A DNA stretch of 6,413 nucleotides from Paracoccaceae bacterium (GTDB taxonomy: Bacteria; Pseudomonadota; Alphaproteobacteria; Rhodobacterales; Rhodobacteraceae), in assembly GCA_026982515.1 (NCBI GenBank), contig JALSGY010000025.1:1-6413 (forward strand), in the 5' to 3' direction. The notes below the pieces were generated by a model. That model saw only the letters and a program-made list of their open reading frames with translations. It was not told the origin of the DNA and made no database searches. This document shows, in pieces, positions 5,487-6,413 of this stretch. Position 1 is the stretch's first letter, and each line of letters starts with the position of its first letter. The translations under genes and the position numbers were made by a program.

Positions 5487-6413
5487 CTACTGCAGATCCC
5501 CGAAGGCCTCTTGCAGCCGTTCCATGGCTTCTTCCACCCGGGCCCGGGGGGTGGCGAAGTTGAAGCGCAGGAAGGTTTCGCCGCCCTTGCCGAAGGTTTC
5601 TCCGTGGTTGGCGGCGATGCGCGCGCCCTGTTCGACGCGGCGCTTCACCTCGGCCATGTCCATGCCGGTGCCGGAGAAATCGACCCAGGCCAGGTAGGTG
5701 GCCTGCAGCGGCATCGAGCGCAGGCCGGGGATGGCGGAGATGCCCTTGTCGAAAAGCCGGCGGTTGGTGTCGAGATAGGCGATCAGCTCGTCCACCCAGG
5801 CGGCCCCTTCGGGGGAACAGGCGGCGGTGGTCATCTCGAGCCCGAAGGAGTTGGCCGACAGGCCCAGCGCCGCCAGGCGGGCGCTGAAGCGCCGGCGCAG
5901 GGCATCGTCGGCGATGATCACCTGGCCGGTGTGGGCGCCGGCGATGTTGAAGGTCTTTGACGGGGCGGTCATCATCACCAGCCTGTCGGATATGTCCGCG
6001 ACAGTGGCCATGGGCGTGTGGCGGTGGCCGGGAAAGACCAGATCGTGATGGATTTCGTCCGAGACCAGGATCAGGTCGTGGCGGCGGGCGAAATCGGCCA
6101 CCTGCTGCAGCTCTTCGCGGCTCCAGACCCGGCCGCCGGGGTTGTGGGGCGAGCAGAAGACCAGCATCTTCTCGCCCCCTGTCATCTGCGCATCCCAGGC
6201 CTCGGGGTCGAGCCGGTAGAGCCCGTCCACGATCGGCATCTCGCATTCTACCACCTGGCGCCCGGCGGCACGGATGACGCGGGCGAAGGCGTGATAGACG
6301 GGGGTGAACAGCACCACCCCGTCGCCCGGCTCGGTGAAGGTATCGACGCACAGGGCGGTGCCGTTGACCAGCCCGTGGGTGGTGAAGATGTGATCGGGCG
6401 CCACCTGCCAGCC
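5487..6413 (-). CDS. MalY/PatB-type PLP-dependent C-S lyase (cystathionine beta-lyase-like), N terminus outside window
   Basis: This is a fold-type I PLP enzyme of the MalY/PatB family, which cleaves C-S bonds of cystathionine or cysteine conjugates to a thiol, pyruvate and ammonia in the cytoplasm. The frame is open to the right edge (reads GWQVAPDHIF there), so about 308 C-terminal residues of a usual ~385-395 are present; the valine at 6402-6404 is internal, not the start. Family marks in order are THGLVNG, PVYHAFARVI, CSPHNPGGRVW (PLP-site Asn), SDEIHHDLVF (Asp contacting the PLP ring nitrogen), APSKTFNIAG with the Schiff-base lysine at codon 5955-5957, and FLRFNFATPR near the end with the substrate-carboxylate arginine. 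All key residues visible are intact. A histidinol-phosphate-type aminotransferase is less likely because SDEIHHDLVF and SKTFN are typical of MalY/PatB. Exact substrate is not determinable. It converges on the 114-residue gene. Confidence 0.92.
   Translation of the reverse strand, partial: GWQVAPDHIFTTHGLVNGTALCVDTFTEPGDGVVLFTPVYHAFARVIRAAGRQVVECEMPIVDGLYRLDPEAWDAQMTGGEKMLVFCSPHNPGGRVWSREELQQVADFARRHDLILVSDEIHHDLVFPGHRHTPMATVADISDRLVMMTAPSKTFNIAGAHTGQVIIADDALRRRFSARLAALGLSANSFGLEMTTAACSPEGAAWVDELIAYLDTNRRLFDKGISAIPGLRSMPLQATYLAWVDFSGTGMDMAEVKRRVEQGARIAANHGETFGKGGETFLRFNFATPRARVEEAMERLQEAFGDLQ

Noticed and set aside
5347..6351. 334-residue minus-strand open frame overlapping the C-S lyase gene
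   Set aside because: It is the same strand in another frame, extremely Arg/Pro/Gly-rich, while the alternative frame encodes an intact PLP enzyme with all expected motifs.

Overview
The window is GC-rich DNA with tightly packed genes. It looks like the chromosome of an alphaproteobacterium, most likely a member of Rhodobacterales/Rhodobacteraceae. The evidence is the strong G/C third-position bias, the aerobic-type cob gene set in the order cobH-cobL-cobI-cobJ-cobM, and a short intergenic element of a type I recall from that order. The taxonomic call comes from these patterns, not from a database search.

Layout. Positions 1-4984 hold five consecutive plus-strand genes for the middle (corrin-ring) part of cobalamin (vitamin B12) synthesis. 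They are the 3' end of cobH (precorrin-8X methylmutase), cobL (precorrin-6Y C5,15-methyltransferase/decarboxylase, a CbiE-CbiT fusion), cobI (precorrin-2 C20-methyltransferase), a 612-residue fusion of a CbiG-like protein to CobJ (precorrin-3B C17-methyltransferase), and cobM (precorrin-4 C11-methyltransferase). cobH/cobL and cobI/cobJ overlap by a few bases, as expected of one translationally coupled operon. cobI and cobM are each preceded by a copy of the same 32-bp element (28 of 32 bases identical, same orientation).

From 4985 to 5084 lies a non-coding gap that may hold a new promoter. At 5085-5429 is a small plus-strand gene for a conserved-looking 114-residue protein of unknown function. 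A 57-bp convergent gap with a hairpin follows. The right end, 5487-6413, is a minus-strand gene for a PLP-dependent MalY/PatB-type C-S lyase (cystathionine beta-lyase-like), cut off at its N terminus by the window edge.

How the genes work together. CobI, CobJ, CobM and CobL add methyl groups from S-adenosylmethionine at C20, C17, C11 and C5/C15 of the tetrapyrrole, and CobH migrates the C11 methyl to C12 to give hydrogenobyrinate. CobG/CobZ, CobF and CobK, also needed for this route, are not in the window. The main biochemical oddity is the full-length CbiG-like module, a family known from the anaerobic (cobalt-early) route, fused to CobJ in an otherwise aerobic-type (cob-named) set. The best candidate for something under-described is the repeated element in front of cobI and cobM. 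I found no evidence of a wholly new system, mobile element, CRISPR array, RNA gene or B12 riboswitch.
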